Positions 26,387 through 35,879 of a stretch of DNA of 64,000 nt are shown piece after piece (the first letter of the stretch is position 1; each line of letters opens with the position of its first letter). The notes below the pieces were generated by a model that was not told where the DNA came from, searched no databases, and saw only the letters and a program-made list of their open reading frames with translations. Source of the stretch: Aneurinibacillus tyrosinisolvens (GTDB lineage Bacteria; Bacillota; Bacilli; Aneurinibacillales; Aneurinibacillaceae); NCBI RefSeq assembly GCF_001015055.1, contig NZ_BBWZ01000027.1, positions 1 through 64,000 of the forward strand. The letters are read 5' to 3'. Position numbers and translations under genes: made by a program.

Positions 26387-27526
26387 ATGGTTTTGACAGA
26401 GACAAATCAATCCTGGAAAGATGTAGCTCGTGATTTTGCTTCTCGAAAGCTGCAAATGGGAACGCATTGGCTAGAAGGAGAGGAATTCTGGGCAAATGCT
26501 CGTTTATTATCTGCACAAGGGTTTTTAGGGCTAACGCTTCCGGAAGAATACGGAGGTATGAATTTATCTTTGTTTGATGCACTTCTCATTATCGAAGAAT
26601 TATGCAGAGTGTGCCCAACGAGCGGAAGGCAGGTATACCACACCAGTATCGGGAGTGCGGCTTTCATTAATCATTTAGGCACTGAAGAGCAAAAAATGAA
26701 ATACCTTCCTCAAATAACCGCAGGAAATTTGTATGTAGGGCTTGGAATTAGTGAACCGGATGCCGGAAGTGCTGCAACAGACCTTAAGACGACGGCTATA
26801 GATGAAGGAGATCACTACCGATTAAACGGATCTAAAATTTGGGTAAGTGAAGCTCATTTAGCTGACTTATTTGTAGTGTATGCCCGCTTTGGTAACACCG
26901 GGAAAGCGTCTGATATTGGAGCTATCCTGGTCGAACGGGGAACCCCTGGATTTACTGTGGGGATACCAGAAGAAAACATGAGTGGGGAATTTCAATCAGC
27001 TCTCTATTTTGATGATGCGATTGTGCCAAAAGAAAATGTATTAATTCCTCGCGATGCATTTAAAGCCCTGATGGGTGTCTACAATGGTGTTCGGTTAGGT
27101 TTCGCGGCTCAAACACTGGGCATTACACAGGCTGCTTTTGATAGAACGATCCAGTATGTACAGGAACGGAAACAATTCGGGAAAGAAATCTGTGAATTCC
27201 AAGGGGTGCAGTGGATGATCGCAGATATGTATATGCAATTAGAAGCTGCCCGTACCCTGCTATACCGTGCTGGAATGGCTACAGCTAACAATAAACCGGA
27301 TAAGAACGCTGCGAGTGTAGCTAAAGTTTTTGTAGCAGAAGCTGCAAAAAAGATTACAGATGATTGCATACAGCTCCATGGTGGGTATGGCTTCTCAACA
27401 CAGTATCCCCTGGAATGGTACTACCGTTGTGCCAGGGCCGCTTCTATAGCGGGTGGAACGGTTCAAGTCCACAGAACCATGTTGGCTTCCAGTGTCTTAG
27501 GAAAAAAATTCGACCAAAGGAAGTAG
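26387..27526 (+). CDS. Acyl-CoA dehydrogenase family, atypical active site
   Basis: The 379 residues form the usual acyl-CoA dehydrogenase fold: GFLGLTLPEEYGGMNLS, the FAD-contact GLGISEPDAGSAATDL, NGSKIWVSEAHLAD, ERKQFGKEICEFQGVQW and QLHGGYGFSTQYPLEWYYR. The canonical catalytic glutamate in YEGTSEIQ is replaced: here the string is IAGGTVQVHR, with Gly. The alternative base position used by isovaleryl-CoA dehydrogenase (in LERLVLAGG) reads NGVRLGFAA, with no acid. So by hand alignment both common bases are missing, and the reaction may differ from simple alpha,beta-desaturation or use another base. Electrons would go to the cluster's ETF. Confidence 0.87.
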   Translation: MVLTETNQSWKDVARDFASRKLQMGTHWLEGEEFWANARLLSAQGFLGLTLPEEYGGMNLSLFDALLIIEELCRVCPTSGRQVYHTSIGSAAFINHLGTEEQKMKYLPQITAGNLYVGLGISEPDAGSAATDLKTTAIDEGDHYRLNGSKIWVSEAHLADLFVVYARFGNTGKASDIGAILVERGTPGFTVGIPEENMSGEFQSALYFDDAIVPKENVLIPRDAFKALMGVYNGVRLGFAAQTLGITQAAFDRTIQYVQERKQFGKEICEFQGVQWMIADMYMQLEAARTLLYRAGMATANNKPDKNAASVAKVFVAEAAKKITDDCIQLHGGYGFSTQYPLEWYYRCARAASIAGGTVQVHRTMLASSVLGKKFDQRK

Positions 27527-28180
27527 ATGAATATGTATAAAGCCCAGGATCAAAGTAAACAAAGAATTCTATTGGAAAAACTCTCGCAATTTGATTCAGC
27601 AATTGTTTCAGACTGTCTAATGGATAATAGTTTCGCTATGGATAACGGAATTAAGCCGCTGGCTCAAGATCAAAAGATCTGTGGCCCAGCATTTACACTC
27701 CTATGTCCCCCACGTGATAATTTAATGCTTCACCTGGCTGTGTCAAAAGCACAGCCGGGCGACGTACTTGTGGCCTCGATGAGCAACCATTACGAAGGAG
27801 GGGCATGGGGGGAAATCCTGACAGTCGCTGCCCAGCATCAGCAGATTGCCGGATTGGTCATCGATGGGAGCGTAAGGGATACGCAGCAAATTATCGAAAT
27901 GAACTTCCCTCTCTTTACAAGAGGAATTTCTATAAAGAAAACAGACAAAAAAAATGCAGGTAAGATTGGAGTTCCGGTTACCGTTGGCGGAGTTACCGTC
28001 AACCCTGGTGATATTATCCTGGGGGATGCCGACGGAGTCGTTGTCATTCCTGCTGATGAACTTGAGAACATTGTCACGCTGGCCGAGGAAAAGGTGAATG
28101 CAGAAAAAGGAATTATTGAGCAGCTAAATCGAGGCAAATTGACCGTAGATTTATTCGACCTGCGTAAATACGACATCTAG
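27527..28180 (+). CDS. RraA-like / 4-hydroxy-4-methyl-2-oxoglutarate aldolase family
   Basis: The 217-residue RraA/HMG-aldolase fold protein shows CGPAFTLLCPPRDNLMLHLAV, GDVLVASMSNHYEGGAWGEILTVAAQ and GLVIDGSVRDTQQI, the positions that bind Mg2+ and pyruvate enolate in aldolases (Arg-Asp of VRD). It probably cleaves a branched 4-hydroxy-2-oxo acid to pyruvate or decarboxylates oxaloacetate. RNase E inhibition is not expected in this context. Its ATG directly follows the previous stop (TAGATG), so it is coupled to the acyl-CoA dehydrogenase gene. A second ATG two codons later is possible. Confidence 0.87.
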   Translation: MNMYKAQDQSKQRILLEKLSQFDSAIVSDCLMDNSFAMDNGIKPLAQDQKICGPAFTLLCPPRDNLMLHLAVSKAQPGDVLVASMSNHYEGGAWGEILTVAAQHQQIAGLVIDGSVRDTQQIIEMNFPLFTRGISIKKTDKKNAGKIGVPVTVGGVTVNPGDIILGDADGVVVIPADELENIVTLAEEKVNAEKGIIEQLNRGKLTVDLFDLRKYDI

Positions 28181-28194
28181 AAAGGAGGAACCAA

Positions 28195-29775
28195 ATGATA
28201 CAGGAAGCTGTATGCAAAAATGTTAATCAAGTCACTTCGCGCTCTAAAGTGATGTCGATAGAAGAAGCTGTCCAGAAAATACCGAATGAGGCGACCATAA
28301 GCATCGGAGGACTTATCTCTGTTCTTTGTCCGGAAAAAGTATTAGTGGAGCTCGAAAACCGCTATCTTGCAACAGGGGAACCAAGGGATTTAACTGTAAT
28401 TACTCCTGTACGCGTAGGCTGGCATCAGAAGCAAAGCACGGGACTGGAACATGTGGCTAATTCCGGAATGTTAAAAAGACTGATTAGCGGCAGCTTTAAT
28501 GTAAAGGAAAGCCCTAAGCTAACTCAAATGATCCGTAACAATGAAATTGAAGCCTATGGGTTCTCAATGGGAACGATTTTTCACTGGATCCGAGCCATTG
28601 CCGCAGGAGAATCAGGGCTCATTACCAAGGTTGGGCTTCATACGTATGTTGACCCGCGTTACGATGGGGGCCGTCTGAATAAACATACAAGGGAAGATGT
28701 TGTTAAATTAACTGAAATTAATGAAGAAGAGCATTTGTTTTACCCGTCAACTCCGATTCATGTCGCAATCATTCGGGGTACAACCGCCGACGAGAGTGGA
28801 AATATTACATTAGAAAATGAACCGGTCACATTAAGCGGATTAGAAATGGCCATGGCTGCGAAAGCCAGTGGAGGCTATGTGATCGCGCAGGTTAAACGTG
28901 TGGTGGCAAACAATACTTTACATCCACGGGATGTTGCTATCCCCGGCATGCTTGTGGATGCAGTTGTAATCGATCCTGAACAAAAACAAAGTTTGTTGGA
29001 AGTGGATGATCCAAGCTGGACCGGGGAAGCGAAAATCCCTTTACAGCAGGCATACAAACCCATTCCTTTGAATCCCCAGAAGGTTATCTTAAGAAGAGCA
29101 GCGAAGGAGCTGCAAGCGGGTGATGTTGTAAATTTAGGGGTAGGAATTCCTGTTGGACTGCCGCAGTTAGCGATAGAGGAAGGGTTTTTTGACGATGTTA
29201 CCTTCTCCTTAGAGCACGGTGCGGTAGGCGGGATCCCAATGGGCGAAGAAATATTTGGGGCCCATATTAACCCTACTTCCATCATTACATCCCCACAGGT
29301 TTTTGACTTCTACCACTGTGGGGGACTATCTGCAACATTATTAGGCTTTGCACAAATCGATCAAGTTGGCAGTGTAAATGTCAGCTTATTCAATGGAGTG
29401 TTCCGAGGCTCCGGCGGTTTTATCGATATTGTCCATAAAACGAAAAAAATCATGTTTTGTGGAACGCTCACAAGCGGTGGCCTCAATGTTTCGATTAAGG
29501 ATGGAAAACTGTGTATTATGAATGAAGGGAAACATAAGAAGTTCATTCCGCAAGTGGAGCAGTTAACCTTTAATGCAAAAATGGCACGTGAGAAGAAACA
29601 AGACGTTCTCTATATTACAGAACGGGCGGTTTTCCGCCTTGAAGATCAGGGTTTAACATTAATTGAGTATGCCCCGGGTGTCGACATTGAGAAAGACATT
29701 CTATCGAATATTGACTTTAACGTTACCGTATCCCCTGAATTGAGAGAAATGGACGCTGATTTATTTATAGAATAG
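28195..29775 (+). CDS. Acyl-CoA:carboxylate CoA-transferase (PCT/YdiF type)
   Basis: This single-chain family I CoA transferase has 526 residues, with fused alpha and beta halves: SKVMSIEEAVQKIPNEATISIGG at the start and the second half from KVILRRAAKELQAGDVVNLGVGIPVGLP. The catalytic glutamate lies in FSLEHGAVGGIPMG, and the GFAQIDQVGSVNVSLF segment follows. It activates the acid made by the dehydrogenases by moving CoA from acetyl-CoA or similar. AAAGGAGG precedes ATG 28195. Confidence 0.9.
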   Translation: MIQEAVCKNVNQVTSRSKVMSIEEAVQKIPNEATISIGGLISVLCPEKVLVELENRYLATGEPRDLTVITPVRVGWHQKQSTGLEHVANSGMLKRLISGSFNVKESPKLTQMIRNNEIEAYGFSMGTIFHWIRAIAAGESGLITKVGLHTYVDPRYDGGRLNKHTREDVVKLTEINEEEHLFYPSTPIHVAIIRGTTADESGNITLENEPVTLSGLEMAMAAKASGGYVIAQVKRVVANNTLHPRDVAIPGMLVDAVVIDPEQKQSLLEVDDPSWTGEAKIPLQQAYKPIPLNPQKVILRRAAKELQAGDVVNLGVGIPVGLPQLAIEEGFFDDVTFSLEHGAVGGIPMGEEIFGAHINPTSIITSPQVFDFYHCGGLSATLLGFAQIDQVGSVNVSLFNGVFRGSGGFIDIVHKTKKIMFCGTLTSGGLNVSIKDGKLCIMNEGKHKKFIPQVEQLTFNAKMAREKKQDVLYITERAVFRLEDQGLTLIEYAPGVDIEKDILSNIDFNVTVSPELREMDADLFIE

Positions 29776-29809
29776 GTGGCTTGAAAATACAAAAAGCGGG
29801 GGTTCATTC

Positions 29810-31570
29810 GTGGAAAAGTTAAAAATCTCACGCAAGATTGTAACAGATGTACTCGTTGTTGGCGGGGGAGGCGCGGCCGCAAAAGCGGCCCTGACCGCTT
29901 CTCAGTCCGGTGCAGATGTACGGATGGCAGTGAAATCTTCCTGGCTGAAGAGCGGCTCGACCGCTACAGCCTTTTCTGAATTATTGGCTATTGCCGCAGC
30001 GATTGGCCACGGCGATGAGCGGGATCATCCGGAAATTCATTATCAGGATACAATGGATGCGGGGCTGGGATTTATAGACCCCGATCTTGTCTGGACACTG
30101 GCTGAAGATGCGCCAAAAAGAATTCAGGATCTTATTGAGATGGGCCTAAATTTTGACAAACAAAGCAACGGAAAGCTTGTCCAGGGAATGAGTGATTTTG
30201 CAACCTACCCGAGAACCTGCCGGGTCAATGGGGTGACCTCGAGACATATTTTAAACATCCTGGCCAAAGAAATTCAAGCCAGGAATGTCCCTGTCGATGA
30301 AAACATGATGATCTTTCGTTTAATAAGGGATGATAAACAACGCATAGCAGGAGCGATTGGGCTCGACAAAACTACGAATGAATTCGTCTACTACCAGACT
30401 CCTTCTGTTATCTTAGCCTGTGGCGGAGCTCATTATCTGTATACGTATGGTGTAGGAACTCCGGATATGACGGGGGATGGGTATGCGATGGCTTATGAAG
30501 CAGGGGTGCCATTAGTCAACATGGAATTTGTCCAAATCGGACCTGCGGTAATTAACCCTCCTGTAACTTTGCTTTCCGGGCCGGTTTGGAAAACACACCC
30601 TGTTCTTTATAGTGAAAGCGGTGAGCGCTTCTTAGAGGAAAAACTCCCATCTGATATTAAACCGGAAGACGTATACAACCATAAAGCTTTTCCATTTACG
30701 GTTTCAAACGCTTCCTTCTATTTAGATACGATGATGCAAAGAGAATCCGAAAACAACCCTTCCCCTCACGGAGGCGTCTGGTGTGAAATGGCTCCGGGAT
30801 CGGAAGCTATCGTCGAGGAAAAAATGCCAAAAACGAAAAGGGTGCTGTTGTCGAAAGGGATTGATGTCCATACGGATAAATTCGAAGCAGGGTTGGCAGC
30901 TCAATGCATGAATGGCGGAGCACAAATTGTGAACTCTAACGGTGAAACATGCGTTAAAGGATTGTTCATAGCGGGGGAGACGGCAGGAGGATTGCGCGGG
31001 CCGGATCGGCCGGGAGGGAACTCGCTTGCTGAAGGCCAGGTGTTCGGCTACCGTACAGGAAAAGCAGCGACGGACTATGCGGTGAAGGAACAGAACGGAA
31101 ACTCCTTTGAGGAAGTATATAATGAAGAATTACAAACTATTCAAGCCTGGATTGAGCGCAGCCGTCAAGGAACAAAGGAAGCTCAAGAAAGCATCAGCCA
31201 GCTGAGACAGAACATGTACCGTAATTGTTTAATTATCCGTAATGAGGAACGGTTAATGGAAGCATGGGATTTCCTGAACAATACAGAGCAAGAATTAGAG
31301 CAGGGAAAATATGCCCTGAGCCTGGATAACATCGGAGATGCAATAGAATTACGAAATATGATAACTACAGCAAAATCTATCGTGCTATCTGCTCTGCTTA
31401 GAAAAGAGAGCAGAAGTTGCCACTACCGTGAAGATTTCCCGCAAAAAGACGACGAAAACTGGAAAAAAAGCATCCGAATTATCCAAAAGGATCGTATGAT
31501 GACTTCGGAGTCTTACTACTGGCCAGCAGAACGGGAAACACGTAAGGAGCAACTGATCAATGAATCTTAA
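29810..31570 (+). CDS. FAD-dependent oxidoreductase (fumarate reductase-like)
   Basis: The 586-residue flavoprotein of the SdhA/FrdA/L-aspartate oxidase superfamily starts VLVVGGGGAAAKAAL (Rossmann FAD motif). It has KSGSTATAFSELL, the catalytic region RTCRVNGVTSRHILN, a GDGYAMAYEAG segment and the C-terminal PGGNSLAEGQVFGYRTG. A conserved helical domain lies near 430-560. No iron-sulfur or membrane-anchor subunit is adjacent, so it may use soluble electron carriers, possibly the ETF. Start is GTG 29810 after AGCGGGGG, a weak site. Substrate unknown; desaturation of a dicarboxylate or CoA ester intermediate is plausible. Confidence 0.82.
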   Translation: MEKLKISRKIVTDVLVVGGGGAAAKAALTASQSGADVRMAVKSSWLKSGSTATAFSELLAIAAAIGHGDERDHPEIHYQDTMDAGLGFIDPDLVWTLAEDAPKRIQDLIEMGLNFDKQSNGKLVQGMSDFATYPRTCRVNGVTSRHILNILAKEIQARNVPVDENMMIFRLIRDDKQRIAGAIGLDKTTNEFVYYQTPSVILACGGAHYLYTYGVGTPDMTGDGYAMAYEAGVPLVNMEFVQIGPAVINPPVTLLSGPVWKTHPVLYSESGERFLEEKLPSDIKPEDVYNHKAFPFTVSNASFYLDTMMQRESENNPSPHGGVWCEMAPGSEAIVEEKMPKTKRVLLSKGIDVHTDKFEAGLAAQCMNGGAQIVNSNGETCVKGLFIAGETAGGLRGPDRPGGNSLAEGQVFGYRTGKAATDYAVKEQNGNSFEEVYNEELQTIQAWIERSRQGTKEAQESISQLRQNMYRNCLIIRNEERLMEAWDFLNNTEQELEQGKYALSLDNIGDAIELRNMITTAKSIVLSALLRKESRSCHYREDFPQKDDENWKKSIRIIQKDRMMTSESYYWPAERETRKEQLINES

Positions 31571-32326
31571 TGTTACCATTCATAACGGAATTGCTAACGT
31601 TATACTGGATTATCCGCCATTAAACATCCTTTCTGAAAAGGTAAAAGAAGAAATTACCCAGACCTTTCAGAACCTTGCTGAAGACCGAACAGTTCGTGTG
31701 ATCCTTTTTCATAGCGGCGGGGATCATTTCTGCTGCGGAGCTAATTTGAAAGAGTTTCCTGATCGGATTCGGAATAAGACGGCACGCGAAGTATGGGTAA
31801 GAGGCCATGCGATGCTGGCATCCATTATCAATTTACCGCAGCCAACCATCGCATATGTTACCGGTAATGCTTTAGGCGGTGGGGCAGAGCTGGCAAGCGC
31901 TTTTGATATCCGCGTCTTTGCGTCAACTGCAAGGGTTGGATATCCGGAAGTGCTGCGAGGTGTTTTCCCGGGCAATGGAGGATTGGAAAGGCTCATCTCC
32001 CTTGTAGGAGAGGGACACGCAATGAGGCTTGTATTAACCGGTAAACCAATTACAGCGGAAGAAGCTTATAAAATCGGGCTTGCTTCAGAAGTTGTTTCCG
32101 AAAGGGAAGGAAAAGAGTACACTGAAGAACTAGCCCGGTATGTGCCTCCCTGCCGGGTACGGCTTTACAAACCATTAAACAGGCAGTCCGCCTGTATTCA
32201 AATCATCCTGCTGCTTTTGATGAAAAAGGAAAGGAACTCTTCTATACGGTTCATGAAACCCATGATGTACAGGAGGCTGTTCAAGCTTTTATAGAAAAGA
32301 GAAAACCTTCTTTTATCCACCAATAA
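31560..32326 (+). pseudogene. Enoyl-CoA hydratase/isomerase, frameshifted at 3' end
   Basis: ATG 31560 overlaps the flavoprotein stop by 11 bp. The N-terminal 190 residues are a crotonase: HSGGDHFCCGANLKEFPDR (oxyanion hole), TGNALGGGAELASAFDIR and GYPEVLRGVFPGNGGLERL with the usual acidic residue. At 32143 one base appears missing; before it the frame reads ELARYV, after it the next frame reads ASLPGTALQTIKQAV and on to FIEKRKPSFIHQ, ending at 32326. The restored protein would be about 255 residues, normal for the family. Without correction the product ends out of frame at 32294. The deletion may be an error in the sequence. Confidence 0.85.
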
Positions 32327-32409
32327 TAGATTCAGATAATTCTCGCTCCTGGAAATAAGCTAAAGGGGCGATTTTGTTTCTCTCATCCTACATAAAAGGA
32401 GAAATTATA

Positions 32410-33370
32410 GTGAGGCCTAAAATTTATATTACAAGAAAATTACCTGCTGAAATTGTGGATTATCTTTCAACCGATTGTACCGTAAGCATGTGGGAAGAAG
32501 AAGACGAGCCTGTACCACAGGCAATTCTAGAGAAAGAAATAGAAGACGCGGATGGATTACTCTGCCTTCTTACAGAAAAAATAGATGCAAACTTATTAAG
32601 CAAAGCCCACAAGCTAAAAGTAGTGAGTAATCTGGCTGTTGGATATAACAATATTGATATTCCTGCGGCAAACGCAAAAGGAATCCTCGTTACGAATACA
32701 CCTGGAGCCTTACGGAAACGACTGCTGATTTAACCTTCGGGCTCCTTATTGCGACGCTCGCCGCTTTGGAGAATCTATGAAATATTTGAAGGAAGGAGAA
32801 TGGAAAACCTGGTCACCTATGCAGTTAACCGGGCAGGATATATATGGTGCAACACTCGGAATTATTGGAATGGGGCAGATTGGAGAAGCTGTCGCAAGAA
32901 GGGCCAAAGGATTTAATATGAAGGTCCTATATTATAACCGCAGCCGGAAAGCAGCCATAGAGGAAGAGCTGGGAGCGATTTATTGTGAATTCAATAACTT
33001 ACTGGGGCAATCGGACTTTGTCGTCGTTATGACGCCATACAGTAAGGAAACGCATAATTTGATATCGTATGAACAATTGTCCTTAATGAAACCTACGGCT
33101 GTCCTAATTAATACCTCTCGTGGCGGTATCGTAAATGAGGAAGCTCTATATCAAGCACTGGTTGAAAGAAAAATCTGGGCTGCCGGACTTGATGTTTTCG
33201 AAAAAGAACCTGTTTCTCCTGATGATAAACTGCTTCACCTCGATAATGTTGTAGCACTTCCGCATATCGGCAGTGCCAGCGTAGTTACACGAATGAAAAT
33301 GGCTGAACTTGCTGCGCACAACTTGCTCGAAGCACTCATGCAGCGAACCCCTCCAAATCTAGTATGTTAA
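32410..33370 (+). pseudogene. D-2-hydroxyacid dehydrogenase (glyoxylate/hydroxypyruvate reductase), two frameshifts
   Basis: GTG 32410 follows AAAAGGAG. The first frame reads RPKIYITRKLPAEIVDYL to NTPGAL, then breaks at 32712. A short middle frame gives TETTADLTFGLLIAT, and a second break near 32755 restores ARRFGESMKYLKEGEW onwards. The rest is intact: LGIIGMGQIGEAVARRA (NAD motif), TSRGGIVNEEAL (Arg), FEKEPV (Glu) and LPHIGSAS (His). Two one-base deletions explain it (an A in TTAACGG, a G in GACGGCT). The intact enzyme would reduce glyoxylate or hydroxypyruvate; its product glycerate suits the kinase gene that follows 24 bp later. Confidence 0.87.
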
Positions 33371-33394
33371 ATAGCTTAATAGGGAGGAAATAAA

Positions 33395-34540
33395 TTGAAT
33401 ATCTTAATAGCACCGGACTCTTATAAAGGAAGCTTATCCGCATTGGAAGTTGCCTCTACGATTAAGGATGCGTTCCGGCAAGTTATTGATGATTGTGTGA
33501 TTGAAGCGGTTCCGATGGCGGATGGAGGAGAGGGAACGCTAGAAGCACTCATATATTCAACAAAAGGAAAAACAATGAGTGTGACGGTAACGGACCAGTT
33601 AGGTGACCCCATTCTAACAGAATACGGAATTTTAGGTGATAACGAAACGGTAGTCATTGAGATTGCCAAAGTAGTCGGACTACCGTTACTACCGCAGGAA
33701 AGACGGAACCCTCTTTGTGCCACAACGTATGGTATTGGGGAAATGATGATACATGCCATAGAGCAGGGATATCGGAAATTTATTATCGGGTTAGGCGGGA
33801 GTGCGACGAATGAAGGAGGGATAGGATTGCTCCAGGCTGTGGGGGTTTCCTTTTTTGACGAAAAAGGCAGTCCGGTTCCTCCGACAGCAGCATATTTAGA
33901 AAAAATTAAAACCGTCGATTATGGAACCATTGACCCGAGAATATATGATTGCCAAATTGTTATTGCCAGTGATGTGGAAAACGAATTGTGCGGAAAAAAA
34001 GGGGCTTCCTACGTTTATGGTCCTCAAAAAGGAGTAAGGGAAGAACAAATCGATTTTTACGACTCTGCCTTATATCATTATGGAACGTTCATTGATGAAC
34101 ACCTTCATACTTCATATAAATCTACACCCGGGTCGGGGGCTGCCGGGGGACTGGGCTTTAGTTTACTTACCTTAGGCGCATCGATTTATTCCGGAGCGGA
34201 GATGATTGCGGAAAAAACCCGCCTGCTTGATAAAATGGCAAATGCTGATTGGGTCATTACCGGGGAAGGAAAAAGCGACTTCCAAACGTTATATGGAAAA
34301 GTTCCGCATTACATTGGCCGTCATGCTAACAGGCTGGGGGTTAATGCACTGTTGCTTTCCGGAAGCCTTGGAGAAAATATTGATCCTGTGTATAACGATT
34401 TTGTTAGCTGTCATTCCATTACCCGCGGCCCCGGATCTCTGGATGACTGCATGGAGAAAGCAAAAACGTATCTCTACCAAACATCTGTTGATATTGCGAA
34501 GCTTATGAAGGCTTGTACTTATTATCGAAAACCAGTTTAG
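33395..34540 (+). CDS. Glycerate kinase (GlxK/GarK type)
   Basis: The 381-residue class II glycerate kinase opens with ILIAPDSYKGSLSALEVA, and has VPMADGGEGTLEAL, FIIGLGGSATNEGGIGLLQAVG and GSGAAGGLGFSLLTLGA. It phosphorylates glycerate to 2-phosphoglycerate (or 3-phosphoglycerate), feeding lower glycolysis. It is the last gene of the catabolic run and follows the hydroxypyruvate/glyoxylate reductase, which supports a glycerate-producing branch. A terminator lies 9 bp after the stop. Confidence 0.92.
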   Translation: MNILIAPDSYKGSLSALEVASTIKDAFRQVIDDCVIEAVPMADGGEGTLEALIYSTKGKTMSVTVTDQLGDPILTEYGILGDNETVVIEIAKVVGLPLLPQERRNPLCATTYGIGEMMIHAIEQGYRKFIIGLGGSATNEGGIGLLQAVGVSFFDEKGSPVPPTAAYLEKIKTVDYGTIDPRIYDCQIVIASDVENELCGKKGASYVYGPQKGVREEQIDFYDSALYHYGTFIDEHLHTSYKSTPGSGAAGGLGFSLLTLGASIYSGAEMIAEKTRLLDKMANADWVITGEGKSDFQTLYGKVPHYIGRHANRLGVNALLLSGSLGENIDPVYNDFVSCHSITRGPGSLDDCMEKAKTYLYQTSVDIAKLMKACTYYRKPV

Positions 34541-34549
34541 AATGTTTCT

Positions 34550-34590
34550 AAAAAGTAACTACTGAGCATATTAGTAGTTACTTTTTTATT
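34550..34590 (+). terminator. Terminator of the catabolic cluster
   Basis: AAAAAGTAACTACT (34550-34563) pairs perfectly with AGTAGTTACTTTTT (34573-34586) around a 9-nt loop. The 34541-34858 gap otherwise contains the left recombination site and AT-rich sequence without a gene. Confidence 0.9.
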
Positions 34591-34730
34591 TTGCAACGAA
34601 TCTTGTACAGCAAGAATTTTCCTGTTTTATAGAACGTCTGTATTGGATATAGTATATAAAGCAAACAACATACTTAGTCTAGAAGAAGTGGTAAATTTTA
34701 TGTTGTTAAATTATGCTAAATGATACAATG

Positions 34731-34754
34731 TCGTACAAGACGAGTTGTTCGACA
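34731..34754 (+). repeat. Left inverted recombination-like site
   Basis: The 24-bp string begins TCGTACAAGACGAG and ends TTGTTCGACA. Extended outwards (34729-34754 and flanks) it has 11-bp arms ATGTCGTACAA and TTGTTCGACAT around the 6-bp spacer GACGAG, with one mismatch between arms. That is the 11-6-11 geometry of tyrosine recombinase core sites. An identical copy in inverted orientation lies at 35856-35879. Confidence 0.8.
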
Positions 34755-34858
34755 TACTTTTTTATAATCCGATTAATTTTGACAAATATTCTCAAAGTTT
34801 ATTATACGCTTACAGGAAACAATTTACAACAAATACCCCCTTCGGCAAAATAATTGTT

Positions 34859-35835
34859 TCAGAGAATTCCCTTCAGGCAACTTTCCACAAAATCAGGTGC
34901 CGCTTTTTTCATTTGTTCGACTGTATGCAGATAACGCTGTGTGGTTGTGATTTGTGAATGTCCAAGAGTTTCCTGGACTTGTTGTAAAGATGCTCCGTGG
35001 AGTAAGGCTAGTGTAGCATTCGTATGCCGCAACCAATGAGGGGTTACTTTCTTATTCAGGCCACTTAACTCACGGGCTTTCTCTACTATACGTTCAATTT
35101 GCCTTACTGAAATAGGAAAGAGTTGTTCGTCCAAGACCTGGTGGTTTTCAAGCCCATGGAAATCATCAGCAAGTCGATTTAACAAAGCCCATAGTGTTTG
35201 TGGTACTTTAACTTCACGGACTTTGTTTCCCTTACCATGAGCTACTGTTAACCAAATGAATGTTTCTGAAGGATCAGTGTGAAAATCCCTCCAACGAATA
35301 GAAACTAATTCTGATACCCGCAGACCTAATAAAATAAGGGTCAATCCAATCACGTAATCGCGAAATCCCTGTTTTTTTAGTTGATTTAAAAGAAGTTTAG
35401 TCTCGCGTATGGGTAGTTGTTTTTGCTGGTTATAGGAACTTTTGTTGTATGTACAGTAGTTGTTGGATTATGTGTAAAGAACCCAATATTAGGATCGCCC
35501 CCCCACTTATAAAGCGAGCGGATTGGATCGACTAGGCCGGCCACCGTAGCAGGAGCCAAAGGCTTGTGGCTATTACAACGCAATCCCTTTTCCAATGTAA
35601 TCTTATATCCTTCAAACTCCCGCCATGTTACTTCCCGTAATGGTTTAAAAGCGATAAAGCGACGAAATTGATTAATCGCGCGGTTATAATTTCGATAAGT
35701 ATAGTAAGAATGATGATATTTCATTAAAAACATGGCAACAATTTGTTCATCTGAAGTTTGTTTGTCGATTTCCGATAACCTGTATAATTCGGGTTGCTGT
35801 AGCCCCTGATGCAGATCTAATTCTTTTATGGCCAC
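34859..35835 (-). pseudogene. Tyrosine recombinase (XerC-like), frameshifted
   Basis: GTG 35835 follows AAGGAGAG at good spacing. The N-terminal part (SAM-like core-binding domain; YYTYRNYNRAINQFRRFI, LREVTWREFEGYK) reads to about 35417, where one base seems missing: KNNYPYARLNFF should continue as LPIRETKLLLNQLKKQG. The second frame (to 34859) holds the catalytic domain with Arg in LGLRVSELVSIRW, Lys in HGKGNKVREVKV, HWLRHTNATLAL, GHSQITTTQRYLHT and its Tyr. All active residues are present, so a corrected protein of about 325 residues would be functional. The gene lies between two inverted 24-bp sites. Much of its promoter appears to lie outside the right site. Confidence 0.87.
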
Positions 35836-35855
35836 TGTATTTTCTCTCCTTCTTT

Positions 35856-35879
35856 TGTCGAACAACTCGTCTTGTACGA
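35856..35879 (-). repeat. Right inverted recombination-like site
   Basis: An exact inverted copy of the 24-bp left site (34731-34754). The two spacers (GACGAG and its complement CTCGTC) point in opposite directions. Recombination between them would invert the 1.15-kb segment rather than excise it. It lies 20 bp upstream of the recombinase start. Confidence 0.8.

Noticed and set aside
27527-28180. RraA-like gene as an RNase E inhibitor
   Set aside because: The organism type normally lacks the E. coli RNase E partner and the gene is embedded in a catabolic operon with aldolase-type residues.
28195-29775. CoA transferase as a fused citrate lyase or ligase
   Set aside because: The EHGAVGG catalytic glutamate and two-half layout match family I CoA transferases; no lyase motifs.
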